A DNA stretch of 64,000 nucleotides from an uncultured Oscillospiraceae bacterium (GCA_905192745.1 CAJJLZ010000008.1:30946-94945), one strand, 5' to 3'. Shown: positions 39,810 to 50,911, counted from the first letter of the stretch. The notes: a model not told the origin generated them from the sequence alone. Made by a program: numbers and translations.

Positions 39810-41171
39810 GTGATTAATACCAAAGACATCCTGGAAACCATCACCATGATCCAGGATGAAAACCTGGATGTGCGCACCATCACCATGGGGATTTCCCTGC
39901 TCGACTGCTGCGACAGCGATATGGATAAAACCTGCGCGCGCGTATATGATAAGATCACCCGATACGCGAAGAACCTTGTCCGTACCGGCGAAGCGATCGA
40001 AAAAGAATACGGTATTCCGATCATTAACAAGCGGATTTCCGTTACCCCCATCGCCATGATCCTCGCCGCCTGTGAAAAAAAAGACCCGGTTAAACTGGCC
40101 GTTACGCTGGAAAAGGCGGCGCGGACCTGTGGGGTGAATTTTATCGGCGGGTATTCCGCATTGGTACAGAAGGGCTTCTCCCCCGGAGACCGGGAACTGA
40201 TTGAAAGCATCCCGGAAGCGCTGGCGGTTACCGACCATGTCTGCTCCTCCGTCAACATCGGTTCCACTAAAGCGGGCATCAACATGGACGCGGTTGGACT
40301 GATGGGCGAAACCGTTCGCCGCACCGCGGAACGGACGGCCGACCGGGACTGCATCGGCTGCGCCAAGCTGGTCGTTTTCTGCAACGCGCCGGAGGACAAC
40401 CCCTTCATGGCGGGAGCGTTCCACGGCGCGGGGGAACCGGACTGCGTTATCAACGTCGGCGTTTCGGGGCCGGGCGTAGTCCGTGCCGCGCTGGCCAAGG
40501 CCGGAGACGACCACGATCTGACCGAAGTGGCCGACATCATTAAAAAGACCGCCTTTAAAATCACCCGTATGGGCCAGCTGGTTGCCAGAGAAGCTTCCCG
40601 GCGGCTGGGCGTGCCCTTCGGCATTGTGGATCTTTCCCTCGCCCCCACGCCGGCGGTCGGCGATTCGGTGGCGCATATTCTGGAAGAGATGGGGCTGGAA
40701 TGCTGCGGCGCTCACGGCACTACGGCGGCCCTTGCCCTGCTGAACGACGCGGTAAAGAAAGGCGGCGTGATGGCCTCCTCCCATGTGGGCGGGCTGTCCG
40801 GCGCGTTCATCCCCGTGACCGAGGACGCCGGCATGATCGACGCGGCCCGCTGCGGCTGCCTGCGGCTGGAAAAGCTGGAGGCGATGACCGCCGTCTGCTC
40901 GGTCGGACTGGATATGATTAACATCCCCGGCGATACCCCGGCCGAGGTGATCGCCGCCATCATCGCGGATGAAGCCGCGATCGGCATGGTAAACTCCAAA
41001 ACCACCGCTGTGCGGGTAATTCCCGCGATCGGCAAGGGCGTGGGAGAAGAGCTTTCCTTCGGCGGACTGCTCGGCGGCGGGCCGGTGATGCCGCTGAACA
41101 TCTGGTCCCCGGTGAAATTCATCCGCCGCGGCGGACGAATCCCCGCGCCGATGCAAAGCTTGAAAAACTGA
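39810..41171 (+). CDS. PFL family protein (UPF0210/DUF711)
   Basis: 453 residues with family regions DVRTITMGISLLDCCD, KRISVTPIAMILAAC, DHVCSSVNIGSTKAGINMDA, and NVGVSGPGVVRAAL. The fold is related to pyruvate-formate-lyase-like barrels but has no glycyl-radical motif; the activity is unknown. The GTG at 39810 is chosen over the ATG at 39798 because the latter abuts its ribosome site GAAAGGA and because the family typically begins right at this point. Forms an operon with the ACT protein. Confidence 0.88.
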   Translation: MINTKDILETITMIQDENLDVRTITMGISLLDCCDSDMDKTCARVYDKITRYAKNLVRTGEAIEKEYGIPIINKRISVTPIAMILAACEKKDPVKLAVTLEKAARTCGVNFIGGYSALVQKGFSPGDRELIESIPEALAVTDHVCSSVNIGSTKAGINMDAVGLMGETVRRTAERTADRDCIGCAKLVVFCNAPEDNPFMAGAFHGAGEPDCVINVGVSGPGVVRAALAKAGDDHDLTEVADIIKKTAFKITRMGQLVAREASRRLGVPFGIVDLSLAPTPAVGDSVAHILEEMGLECCGAHGTTAALALLNDAVKKGGVMASSHVGGLSGAFIPVTEDAGMIDAARCGCLRLEKLEAMTAVCSVGLDMINIPGDTPAEVIAAIIADEAAIGMVNSKTTAVRVIPAIGKGVGEELSFGGLLGGGPVMPLNIWSPVKFIRRGGRIPAPMQSLKN

Positions 41172-41216
41172 CAAAAGGATTTCCCACTTTGCCATTTCTT
41201 TCTGCATTTTTCCTCC

Positions 41217-41245
41217 TTGTAAATTGCATTTTTGGAGTATATACT
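41217..41245 (+). promoter_or_regulatory. Promoter of the V/A-type ATPase operon
   Basis: TTGTAA (41217-41222), 17 bases, then TATACT (41240-41245). It lies 104 bases before the first operon gene. Confidence 0.75.
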
Positions 41246-41288
41246 AAAGCTGGATAAGGTTTTATCCGTCCTTATTCCAAGGCGGATT

Positions 41289-41318
41289 ACGGGGAGAACG
41301 GCCAGCCGTTCTCCCCGT
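41289..41318 (+). promoter_or_regulatory. Perfect hairpin in the ATPase operon leader
   Basis: 13-bp perfect stem ACGGGGAGAACGG with loop CCAG, not followed by a T tract, so not a terminator. Being about 35 bases from the predicted transcript start, it may protect the long message from decay or take part in control. Confidence 0.6.
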
Positions 41319-41348
41319 CCTAGCATTATAAACAGGAGGCGGTAATTC

Positions 41349-41714
41349 ATGGAAGATATGATCCGGCGGATCATTGACATGGATAAGAAGGCGCGGGAAA
41401 TCACCGAGGCCGCGCAGCGGGAAAAAGCGGCGTCCGAAAGGGAAATCAATGAAAAGGCCGCGCAGCTCCGGGAGGATTACCTGTCCCGCGCCCGGTACCG
41501 CATCCAAATCAACCGGGAAACGGAACAAAAGCTCGCGGAACAGGAATGGGAAAAGACCCGGACGCGGTATGACGAAGAACTGCGCCGGATGGACGCGCTG
41601 TACGCCGAACGGGGGGACGAATGGGTCCGGACGATTGTAGCGGCCGTCACCGCCCGCACGGCGGACGAACCGTCTGCCCCGGCGTCTTCCGGTTCTCTGG
41701 AGCCCTCCCGATAA
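41349..41714 (+). CDS. V/A-type ATPase peripheral stalk subunit G/H-like
   Basis: 121 residues, nearly all charged alpha-helix (residues 1-95: EITEAAQREKAASEREINEK, QKLAEQEWEKTRTRYDEELR), ending in a Ser/Pro/Ala tail. Length, coiled-coil character and first position in the operon fit the G (also called H or NtpF) subunit that pairs with subunit E in the stator stalk. Sequence alone is weak evidence because coiled coils diverge; operon context decides. GGAGG precedes ATG 41349. Confidence 0.75.
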   Translation: MEDMIRRIIDMDKKAREITEAAQREKAASEREINEKAAQLREDYLSRARYRIQINRETEQKLAEQEWEKTRTRYDEELRRMDALYAERGDEWVRTIVAAVTARTADEPSAPASSGSLEPSR

Positions 41715-41807
41715 CGCCGTGCAGCCCTGTACGGTAAGAAAATGGCGTAAAAATCCCGAGCGCGGGCCGGCGGACAGCGGACGACGGCCGGAAAGGCGTG
41801 ATCCAAC

Positions 41808-42863
41808 GTGAAGTTTACTTCCCCCTTTTCTTCCAACGTCGTTCTGGCCAAGGCCCGGGCGATGTACGGCAACTCCCTGAAGGTGCGGGATTTCAGCGAA
41901 CTTCTTCATTGCCACAGCGTGAGTGAAATTGCCGCGTATCTGAAGAACAACACCGCCTATGCGTCGGTGCTCTCTGAAATCAACGAATCCACCATTCACC
42001 GCGGTCATCTGGAGATGCTGATCCGCCGCAAGGCGTTCAACGACTATGCCTCTCTGGGGCGGTACGATATGACGATGGCCGCACAGCTTCCGCAGTACCT
42101 GCTGGAACGGATTGAAATTGAACAGATCATCTCCTGCCTGCGGTATATGAGCGCGGGACATACCAGTGAATTTTTCTTTTCCATGCCGATGTATTTTGCC
42201 AGCCACACCCGTCTTGATCTGGTAAAAATGAGCCACAGCTCCTCTTTTGCCGAACTGCTGGACGCGCTGTCCCACACCCGGTATTACGACATCCTCGCCG
42301 CCTTTTCGCCGAAAGAGGACGGACGGATCCGTCTGACGGAAATCGAAAACGCCCTTTTCAGCCATCTGGCGAAAGGCATGTACAGCCTGATCGACCAGAC
42401 CCACGGAGCACTGCGGGAAGAGTTGACCAACCTCTACGGCGCGCAGGTCGATATGCAGAACGTAACCCGTATCCTGCGGCTGAAACGATATTTCAACGCA
42501 GAGCCGGATTTCATTCGCGCCAATCTGCTGCCGAACGGGCGCTGCCTTTCCCCAAAAATCATCGAGGAGATGGTGCAGGCGCCTACTGCCGACGCGGTGC
42601 TGGAGCTTTTCCTTTCCACCGGGCTGGCAAAACGGATTCCGGAGACGCAGCGCGGTTTTGTTCATGATCTGGATCACCGCGCCCCCTACTTTAACGCACG
42701 CCGGCATATTCATTATTCCATCCATCCCATGGCGGTGCTGCTGTCTTACATCATCATCACCGATGTGGAGGTTGACGATATCATCAATATCATCGAAGGC
42801 GTCCGCTACGGTTTGGAACCCGAACAAATCCGGCCAATGCTTGTGTTGGCGAACGAACAATAA
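41808..42863 (+). CDS. atpC: V/A-type ATPase subunit C (central-stalk socket)
   Basis: 351 residues starting with GTG at 41808 behind AAAGG. Family features are the repeated helical module beginning NVVLAKARAMYGNSL, RRKAFNDYASLG and the C-terminal NIIEGVRYGLEPEQIRPMLV. Subunit C (NtpC, d in eukaryotes) links the rotating central stalk to the membrane ring. The gene lies second in the operon rather than in the usual place after E. The 93-base gap in front of it contains only the ribosome site. Confidence 0.88.
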   Translation: MKFTSPFSSNVVLAKARAMYGNSLKVRDFSELLHCHSVSEIAAYLKNNTAYASVLSEINESTIHRGHLEMLIRRKAFNDYASLGRYDMTMAAQLPQYLLERIEIEQIISCLRYMSAGHTSEFFFSMPMYFASHTRLDLVKMSHSSSFAELLDALSHTRYYDILAAFSPKEDGRIRLTEIENALFSHLAKGMYSLIDQTHGALREELTNLYGAQVDMQNVTRILRLKRYFNAEPDFIRANLLPNGRCLSPKIIEEMVQAPTADAVLELFLSTGLAKRIPETQRGFVHDLDHRAPYFNARRHIHYSIHPMAVLLSYIIITDVEVDDIINIIEGVRYGLEPEQIRPMLVLANEQ

Positions 42864-42882
42864 ACAGAGGAGGTGATAGGCG

Positions 42883-44841
42883 TTGGCTGTAGCGAAAATG
42901 AAGCTGGTGAATATCATCGGCCACATGAATTTTCTGGATCAGGCGTTGATTGCCTGCGGAAAAACCGGCATTGCCCAGCCGGATGACGCGCTCTCGTTTT
43001 TTTCCGATACCCACGATTTCTCCCCGATTCAGGAGGAAAACCCCTATACCGATCCCCTGAACCGGCTGGAAGCCGCCATGTCCCGGGTCGGCGGCGAACA
43101 GGACGATATCCCGGCGGATATCAGCCCGTCTGTCGACAAAGAAGCGCTTTTTCAGTATGTCGATCATTTTTCGCAGCGGGTGACGGAATTAACCCGCCAG
43201 CGCGGTCTGCTCTCCGTCCGCGCCGAATCGATCAACAAAGACTGTGAACAGTTTGAACATTTTCAAGGGTTGGATATCCGGCTGGACGACATCCTGTCCT
43301 GTACCACCATCAAGGTACGGTTCGGCCGTCTTCCGAAGGACAGCTATGAAAAGCTGAAGCTGTATAACGCCAATCCCTTCGTCCTGTTCTTTCCCGGCGC
43401 GAGCGACGCGGGGTATTACTGGGGCGTGTATTTCGCGCCGATCGATCTGGCGCCGGAGGTGGACAGGATCTTCTCCAGCCTGTACTTTGAACGGCTGCGA
43501 ATTCCGGCGGCCGTCGGCAAGCCGGACGAAATCGTCGCCTATCTGAAGGAAGACAAACGGCAGACGGAGGAACAACTGGCCGTTCTGGATAAGCAGATTG
43601 CGGATATCTGGCTGGAGGAGCGCAGCGACTGTCTGCGGGTGTATTCCCAGCTCAAGCAGCTGAACTATTACTTCAGCGCCCGCCGGTTCGCGGCCCGGTA
43701 CAACGACAAATTTATCCTCACCGGCTGGATTCCCAGCCGGGAAGAAAAGAAATTCCGGCTTGCTCTGGACGCAGTGGAAGGGATTGAATACACCATTGAA
43801 AAGGCGGGGAACGACATTCACCACACCCCGCCGGTCAAGCTTCGGAACGCCGGACCTTTCAAGCCCTTTGAATTCTTTGTGGACATGTACGGGCTGCCCC
43901 GGTACAGCGAAATCGACCCGACGGCTTTTGTGGCGGTCACCTATACCCTGCTGTTCGGCGTAATGTTCGGCGATCTGGGTCAGGGCCTGCTGGTGGCGCT
44001 GATCGGCTGGCTGATGTGGAAGCTCAAAAAGATGCCGATCGGGAAGATTCTCCTTCCCTGCGGCATTTCCTCCGCCTTTTTCGGGCTGGTCTACGGCTCG
44101 GTTTTCGGCTTTGAGCATGCGCTCGATCCGCTGTATCACACCCTGTTCGGGCTGGAAGAAAAGCCGATCGAGGTCATGAATTCCTCCTGGGCCATGCGCA
44201 TCATTCTGGCTTCGGTGGTGATCGGGCTGGTCCTGATCGTTCTGGCCATGTGCCTGAACATCTTCTCCAGCCTGCGGCGGCGGGATTATGAAAGCGGGGT
44301 CTTCGGCCCCAACGGTATCGTCGGGCTTGTCTTCTACTCCTCGCTGGTGTTTGGCTTTGGAGCGCAGCTGCTGCTGAACGTGAAGATCGTTACCCTGCCC
44401 TATGTGCTGACGCTGATTGTTCTTCCCCTGATTCTGATGTTCCTGCGGGAGCCGCTGGGCAAGCTCATGGCGCGCGAACCGGACTGGAAACCGGAAAGCT
44501 GGGGCGGATTCATTGTTCAGAACTTCTTTGAGATGTTTGAGCTGATGCTCTCCTACCTGTCCAATACCATGTCCTTTCTCCGGGTCGGAGCGTTTGTGCT
44601 GATCCACGCCGGTATGATGATGGCGGTCTTTACTCTGGCGGAACTCGCCGGCGGAATTGCTTACGTTGTCATCGTAATCTTCGGCAACGCGCTGGTTATG
44701 TGTATGGAGGCACTGCTGGTTGCTATTCAGGTTCTCCGTCTCGAATTTTATGAAATGTTCAGCCGGTATTACAACGGCGACGGACGCGCTTTCAAGCCGC
44801 TGGATGCGACGGCGGGCGACAAGGTGTTTACCGACAAATAA
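42883..44841 (+). CDS. atpI: V/A-type ATPase subunit I (membrane stator)
   Basis: 652 residues with a TTG start at 42883 nine bases after AGGAGG. The soluble N-terminal half (to about 340) carries MKLVNIIGHMNFLDQ and long coiled coils; the C-terminal half has about eight membrane helices, including LLFGVMFGDLGQGLLVALIG and YLSNTMSFLRVGAFVLIHAG, the arginine-bearing helix (MSFLRVG) of the ion half-channels. Subunit I carries ions to and from the K ring. Strong family match. Confidence 0.93.
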   Translation: MAVAKMKLVNIIGHMNFLDQALIACGKTGIAQPDDALSFFSDTHDFSPIQEENPYTDPLNRLEAAMSRVGGEQDDIPADISPSVDKEALFQYVDHFSQRVTELTRQRGLLSVRAESINKDCEQFEHFQGLDIRLDDILSCTTIKVRFGRLPKDSYEKLKLYNANPFVLFFPGASDAGYYWGVYFAPIDLAPEVDRIFSSLYFERLRIPAAVGKPDEIVAYLKEDKRQTEEQLAVLDKQIADIWLEERSDCLRVYSQLKQLNYYFSARRFAARYNDKFILTGWIPSREEKKFRLALDAVEGIEYTIEKAGNDIHHTPPVKLRNAGPFKPFEFFVDMYGLPRYSEIDPTAFVAVTYTLLFGVMFGDLGQGLLVALIGWLMWKLKKMPIGKILLPCGISSAFFGLVYGSVFGFEHALDPLYHTLFGLEEKPIEVMNSSWAMRIILASVVIGLVLIVLAMCLNIFSSLRRRDYESGVFGPNGIVGLVFYSSLVFGFGAQLLLNVKIVTLPYVLTLIVLPLILMFLREPLGKLMAREPDWKPESWGGFIVQNFFEMFELMLSYLSNTMSFLRVGAFVLIHAGMMMAVFTLAELAGGIAYVVIVIFGNALVMCMEALLVAIQVLRLEFYEMFSRYYNGDGRAFKPLDATAGDKVFTDK

Positions 44842-44972
44842 CAGCGACGGCATTCTGTTTTCCCTGCGGCTGGAACGCCGCCAAAACATAGGAAATTTTC
44901 CCATGTCCGTCCGTGACAGGTCAGTCCCCGGACCGCGAAACGCGGCCGGATGAATTTTAGGAGGTAACTGTT

Positions 44973-45416
44973 ATGAATCTTCTCTATTTGCTGATTCCCG
45001 CCGCTCTTCTGATTCTCTCCGTAGTAATCTCGGTTGTTCTTGTCAAGCGGGGCACTCCGGCTAAAAAAGCGCTGGCTGTCCATTTTCTGTCGGTCGCAGC
45101 GATCATGGCGCTGACCTGCGTCCTTCCGGTGGGAGCGGCGGCCGCCGGGGAAACCAACGCTCCGGAAGAAACCGCCTCCCAGTCTGAACAGACGGCGGCG
45201 GACAGCTCCAAGGGCTTCGCTTACATCGGCGCGGCGCTGGCGGTCGGGTTGGCCGGCATTGGCGGCGGTATCGCGGTGGCGGCCGGTGCTCCGGCGGCAA
45301 TCGGCGCGACTGCGGAAGATCCCAAATCCTTCGGCAAATCGATCATCTTTGTCGCCCTGGGCGAAGGCTTTGGTCTGTACGGCCTTCTGATCGCCATCAT
45401 GATTCTTATCATGTAG
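44973..45416 (+). CDS. atpK: V/A-type ATPase subunit K (membrane proteolipid)
   Basis: 147 residues with four helices. The second hairpin is the canonical c-ring unit: GFAYIGAALAVGLAGIGGGIA and IIFVALGEGFGLYGLLIAIM, with the ion-binding glutamate in ALGEGF. The first pair of helices (LLYLLIPAALLILSVVISVV, then LSVAAIMALTCVLPVGAA) lacks an equivalent acidic residue and is separated by a polar linker rich in Glu/Ser/Thr (about residues 60-78). So one ion site per four helices, as in V-type rings. AGGAGG precedes ATG 44973. Confidence 0.9.
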   Translation: MNLLYLLIPAALLILSVVISVVLVKRGTPAKKALAVHFLSVAAIMALTCVLPVGAAAAGETNAPEETASQSEQTAADSSKGFAYIGAALAVGLAGIGGGIAVAAGAPAAIGATAEDPKSFGKSIIFVALGEGFGLYGLLIAIMILIM

Positions 45417-45520
45417 CGCCGCCTGCACTCCTTCTATATCTGCCTTTTCCGGCGGCGAACCTTCCCGCGAAAAGGCGGGAAGGTGAGAAATGCATACGCA
45501 TTTCTCCCAAACGGCATCTG
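45416..45520 (-). repeat. Two-hairpin intergenic repeat, unit A1, with inserted hairpin
   Basis: Minus-strand orientation, against the ATPase operon. Hairpin 1 GAGAAATGC/GCATTTCTC (45485-45506), then an extra 9-bp hairpin CCTTCCCGC/GCGGGAAGG (45460-45483), then core arms around exactly 27 bases (45424-45450). The core arm begins on the last base of the atpK stop codon. Confidence 0.8.
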
Positions 45521-45526
45521 TCTGCA

Positions 45527-45596
45527 GGGCCGCCCGCACTCCTTCTGTACCCGCCTTTTCCGGCGGCGGACCTTCCCGCGAAAAGGCGGGAACACG
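45527..45596 (-). repeat. Two-hairpin intergenic repeat, unit A2, partial
   Basis: Tandem copy of A1 at a distance of 111 bases. Core with 27-base interior (45535-45561) and the inserted CCTTCCCGC hairpin are present; hairpin 1 is missing, and the outer two pairs of the core stem are lost. Confidence 0.75.
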
Positions 45597-45642
45597 TTGT
45601 CTTTATCTCTGCCCGAACTCTACCCGAAAGCAGGCGACGGTT

Positions 45643-45951
45643 ATGCGTTTTTATCTTATCAGCGATAATGTAGATACTCAGGTCGGTATGCGCCTGGCCG
45701 GTATTGACGGCGTGGTGGTTCACGAACAGGACGAGATCCGGGAAGCACTGGAAAGCGCCATGCGGCGGGAGGACGTCGCCGTTATCCTGATGACCGAGCA
45801 TCTGGTTCGTCTCTGCCCCGAACTGGTCGACGACCTGAAACTCAACCGCTCCCGTCCTCTGATTGTGGAAATCCCCGACCGTCATGGAAACGGGCGGGCC
45901 AAGGATTCCATCACCCGGTATGTACGGGAAGCGATCGGGATTAAAATTTGA
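45643..45951 (+). CDS. atpF: V/A-type ATPase subunit F
   Basis: 102 residues with a Rossmann-like fold: MRFYLISDNVDTQVGMRLAG, then DVAVILMTEHLVRLCPELVD and the end GRAKDSITRYVREAIG. Subunit F is a small regulatory part of the central stalk that can extend to block or allow rotation. The start at 45643 fits the family N-terminus; the upstream reading frame runs through the repeat units and is not part of it. The ribosome site is weak (GCAGG), which may lower its yield after the repeats. Confidence 0.88.
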   Translation: MRFYLISDNVDTQVGMRLAGIDGVVVHEQDEIREALESAMRREDVAVILMTEHLVRLCPELVDDLKLNRSRPLIVEIPDRHGNGRAKDSITRYVREAIGIKI

Positions 45952-45980
45952 TTTTCTTTATCCTTTTTTCTCTTGATTTT

Positions 45981-46016
45981 CATGACTTTCATGATTCTCA
46001 TGGTTCTCATGGTTCT
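45981..46016. repeat. 9-base tandem repeat between atpF and atpE
   Basis: CATGACTTT, CATGATTCT, CATGGTTCT, CATGGTTCT follow one another, four units with drift. AT-rich and intercistronic; the surrounding 160-base gap contains nothing else but the next ribosome site. Confidence 0.8.
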
Positions 46017-46111
46017 CTGAATCTCCGTCTATCCGCTCCTTCCATCCGCCGGCTTCCCGGCGGATGGGCTGACAGAACACTTTCTTATGCTGGAAAGGCG
46101 TGATAACCGCT

Positions 46112-46708
46112 ATGGCAAACAGTGAAGAAAAAATCAGCAAATTTGTGCAGGCCATCACCTCCTACGCGGAAGAGCAGCGGGACAAAATCCACCGGGAAAC
46201 CGAGGATTTCAAGTCTCAGCGGCTGCTCAAGGCGGAACAGGATGTTCTGGCCGACGTTTATCAGCTGATTCAGAAGGAAAATTCCAGTATCCGAAGCGAG
46301 GGAATCCGGGAGATTTCCCGCCGGGATCTGGCGGAACGAAAAAAGCTGCTGGAACATCGCCGCCAGATCATGGACGAGGTATTCGCCCGCGCGGAGGAGA
46401 AAATCACCGCCTTTGCCTCAACGCCCGCGTATCGGGAATGGATGCAGGAGCGTCTGACGGAAGCGGCCGCCTTTTTGCCCGCCGAGGGTACCGTGTACAC
46501 CGTTGCCGTGCGGGACGAACCCCTGATCGCCTCCCTTTCTTCCCTTTGTCCGTCCGGCAGCCGGATGGAGACCGCCGACGATATCCGTCTCGGGGGGCTC
46601 CGCGGAGAAAACAGCGCCGCCGGACTGATTGCGGACGATACGCTCGACAGCCGGTTAAAGCTCCAGCGGGACGAATTTGTCCGAACGTCGGGTCTCACCG
46701 TCGGCTGA
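46112..46708 (+). CDS. atpE: V/A-type ATPase peripheral stalk subunit E
   Basis: 198 residues. A long charged N-terminal helix (SEEKISKFVQAITSYAEEQR through RRDLAERKKLLEHRRQIM) is followed by a globular C-terminal domain (TVYTVAVRDEPLIASL, DIRLGGLRGENSAAGLIADD). Subunit E pairs with G to form the stator stalks. ATG 46112 is preferred; GTG 46100 abuts its ribosome site. Family match and operon position agree. Confidence 0.88.
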   Translation: MANSEEKISKFVQAITSYAEEQRDKIHRETEDFKSQRLLKAEQDVLADVYQLIQKENSSIRSEGIREISRRDLAERKKLLEHRRQIMDEVFARAEEKITAFASTPAYREWMQERLTEAAAFLPAEGTVYTVAVRDEPLIASLSSLCPSGSRMETADDIRLGGLRGENSAAGLIADDTLDSRLKLQRDEFVRTSGLTVG

Positions 46709-46784
46709 CTGCCCGTATTCCTTTCGGGAAAGAGTTCCCGGAGGGACGGCGGCTCTCCATCAAACAGTAACGGAGTGGAAGCGT

Positions 46785-48548
<1,764 letters not shown>

Positions 48549-48688
48549 CATCCCACTGTCCCGCGGAATGCGCCATTGGGCGGGTCCCACAGCGAACGGC
48601 GATTGGATTTCACGGGATCGTTCCCCATTTTCCGAAGGCGGCGAAGCCGCTCCTCACCGCCTCGGCGGAGAAACGGAGGCCTGCTCAT

Positions 48689-50098
48689 ATGATTATTGAA
48701 TATATTGGCGTAAAAGAAATCAACGGCTCCCTGATTGTGATCGACGGGGTAAAAGACGCTTCTTTTGAGGAAACCGTCACGATCCGGCTGGACGACGGCA
48801 CTACCCGGGACGGACGGATCGTGGAACTGCAGGGCGAACGCGCGGTCATTCAGGTGTTTGAAGGCACCAACGGCATTTCACTGGACAACACCCGCACTCG
48901 CCTGCTTGGCCGCCCGGTTGAGATGTCCCTGTCTCCTGAACTGCTCGGACGGATTTTTGACGGAGCGGGCCGCCCGGCGGACGGACTCGGGGAGATTTTT
49001 CCCGAAACCCGGCGGGATATCAACGGCTCGGCAATCAACCCAGTCTCCCGGGTGTATCCCCGGAATTTCATTGAGACCGGCATCTCCTCCATCGACTGCC
49101 TGATGACCTTGATCCGGGGACAAAAGCTGCCGATTTTTTCCGGCTCGGGCATGAAGCATAACGAACTGGCGGCTCAGATTGTCCGACAGGCAAAAATTTC
49201 GGACGAGGAAGGCGGGGACTTCGCCATCGTTTTCGCCGCGATGGGCGTGACCAACGATGTGGCCGATTATTTCCGCCGCAGCTTTGAGGAAAGCGGCGTT
49301 CTCAGCCGGGTGGTCATGTTCCTCAACCTCTCCAACGATCCGATCATTGAACGGATTCTCACCCCGCAATGCGCTCTGACCGCGGCGGAGTATCTGGCCT
49401 TTGACCGGGGAATGCATATTCTGGTCATCATGACCGATATGACGTCCTACGCCGAGGCGCTGCGGGAATTCTCCTCCTCCAAGGGGGAGATTCCGGGCCG
49501 GAAGGGATACCCCGGCTATCTGTATTCCAATCTTGCCTCCCTGTACGAACGGGCCGGGATGATTAAAGGAAGCAAAGGCTCGGTCACCCAGATTCCGATC
49601 CTGACCATGCCGAACGATGACATTACCCATCCGGTGCCCGACCTGACCGGTTATATCACCGAGGGGCAGATCGTGCTGGACCGCGCGCTGGACACCAGCG
49701 GCGTATATCCGCCGGTCTCCGCTCTCCCCTCCCTCTCCCGCCTGATGAAGGACGGCATCGGCGAGGGCTTCACCCGCGCGGACCATTCCGCTGTGGCCAA
49801 TCAGCTGTTCGCCTGCTATGCCCGGGTGCAGGACGCCCGTTCCCTCGCCTCGGTTATCGGCGAGGAGGAATTGTCCCCGGGCGATAAAAAGCTGCTGGAA
49901 TTCGGCAGGATGTTCGACCAGTATTACATTAACCAAGGTTTCCATGAAAACCGCACCATCGATCAGACCCTAGACCTCGGCTGGAAGCTCCTCTCCTCCC
50001 TGCCCAGAGAAGAACTGGACCGAATCGATGATAAGATGCTCGCGGAGCATTATCATCCGGAGGAAGCGCTTAAACCGGCACAACCTCCGGTAGCGTAA
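48689..50098 (+). CDS. atpB: V/A-type ATPase regulatory subunit B
   Basis: 469 residues, homologous to subunit A but without a true P-loop (the equivalent reads PIFSGSGMKHNELA). Other marks: FIETGISSIDCLMTLIRGQK, DMTSYAEALREFSSSKGEIPG and GSVTQIPILTMPNDDITHP. B alternates with A in the head. GGAGG precedes ATG 48689. The 140-base gap after atpA shows GC-rich imperfect hairpins without a T tract. Confidence 0.97.
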   Translation: MIIEYIGVKEINGSLIVIDGVKDASFEETVTIRLDDGTTRDGRIVELQGERAVIQVFEGTNGISLDNTRTRLLGRPVEMSLSPELLGRIFDGAGRPADGLGEIFPETRRDINGSAINPVSRVYPRNFIETGISSIDCLMTLIRGQKLPIFSGSGMKHNELAAQIVRQAKISDEEGGDFAIVFAAMGVTNDVADYFRRSFEESGVLSRVVMFLNLSNDPIIERILTPQCALTAAEYLAFDRGMHILVIMTDMTSYAEALREFSSSKGEIPGRKGYPGYLYSNLASLYERAGMIKGSKGSVTQIPILTMPNDDITHPVPDLTGYITEGQIVLDRALDTSGVYPPVSALPSLSRLMKDGIGEGFTRADHSAVANQLFACYARVQDARSLASVIGEEELSPGDKKLLEFGRMFDQYYINQGFHENRTIDQTLDLGWKLLSSLPREELDRIDDKMLAEHYHPEEALKPAQPPVA

Positions 50099-50159
50099 AA
50101 GGGCGCTTTCTCAGGGAGGAAGACAAGGACGCATACCCATGAAAGGGCGGTGAAGACTC

Positions 50160-50798
50160 TTGGCGGAACAGGTATTTCCCACCAAAGGCAACCTAATCAA
50201 TGCAAAAAAGACGCTGAACCTCGCCAAAGTCGGCTTTGAACTGCTGGACCGCAAGCGGAATATTATCGTCCGCGAAATGATGGCACTGATCGACCGCGCC
50301 GAATCCATCCAGTCCCAGATTGATTCCTGCTATGAACAGGCGTACCTTGCCCTTCAGCAGGCCAACGTGGCCCACGGTATCTGCAGCGACATCGCCGCGT
50401 CGGTTCCGCTTGAGGATGGGCTCACCCTGAAAACCCGCAGCGTCATGGGGGTGGAAATCCCTCTGGTCTCGCTGGATCCGGAACCGTTGGATCTCTCCTA
50501 CGGCTTTATGTATTCCAGCTCGCTGGTGGACGAGGCGTACATCAAATTTGACCGGGTAAAAAAGCTGACCGCCGAACTGGCGGAGGTGGAAAACAGCGTC
50601 TATCGGCTGGCGACCGCCGTCAACAAAACCCAGAAGCGGGCCAACGCGCTGAAAAACATCATCATCCCCCGGTATACCTCTACCGTAAAATACATCACTG
50701 ACTCGCTGGAGGAAAAGGAGCGGGAGGATTTCTCCCGCCTGAAGGTCATCAAGGCGCAGAAAAACGCGGCGGAAAAGGCTCAAAACACGGGGAAATGA
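50160..50798 (+). CDS. atpD: V/A-type ATPase central-stalk subunit D
   Basis: 212 residues, two long helices with a short middle domain: FPTKGNLINAKKTLNLAKVG, ELLDRKRNIIVREMM, and KTQKRANALKNIIIPRYTST near the end, the family signature. Subunit D is the rotating shaft. TTG start at 50160 with AAAGGGCGG nine bases upstream. Last gene of the operon, followed by a strong terminator. Confidence 0.95.
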   Translation: MAEQVFPTKGNLINAKKTLNLAKVGFELLDRKRNIIVREMMALIDRAESIQSQIDSCYEQAYLALQQANVAHGICSDIAASVPLEDGLTLKTRSVMGVEIPLVSLDPEPLDLSYGFMYSSSLVDEAYIKFDRVKKLTAELAEVENSVYRLATAVNKTQKRANALKNIIIPRYTSTVKYITDSLEEKEREDFSRLKVIKAQKNAAEKAQNTGK

Positions 50799-50835
50799 TT
50801 TCCGAACCGTAAAGAAACATCTCCGCACTGTCGTA

Positions 50836-50886
50836 TAAAAAGCACTCAGACGAAAAACCAAGGCTTTTCGTCTGAGTGCTTTTTGA
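50836..50886. terminator. Bidirectional terminator after the ATPase operon
   Basis: 16-bp perfect stem AGCACTCAGACGAAAA paired with 50865-50880, TTTTTG on the right, A-run on the left. Serves the ATPase operon and the converging HAD gene. Confidence 0.92.
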
Positions 50887-50911
50887 TTCCTATAGAGTAA
50901 CGCAGCTCGTA

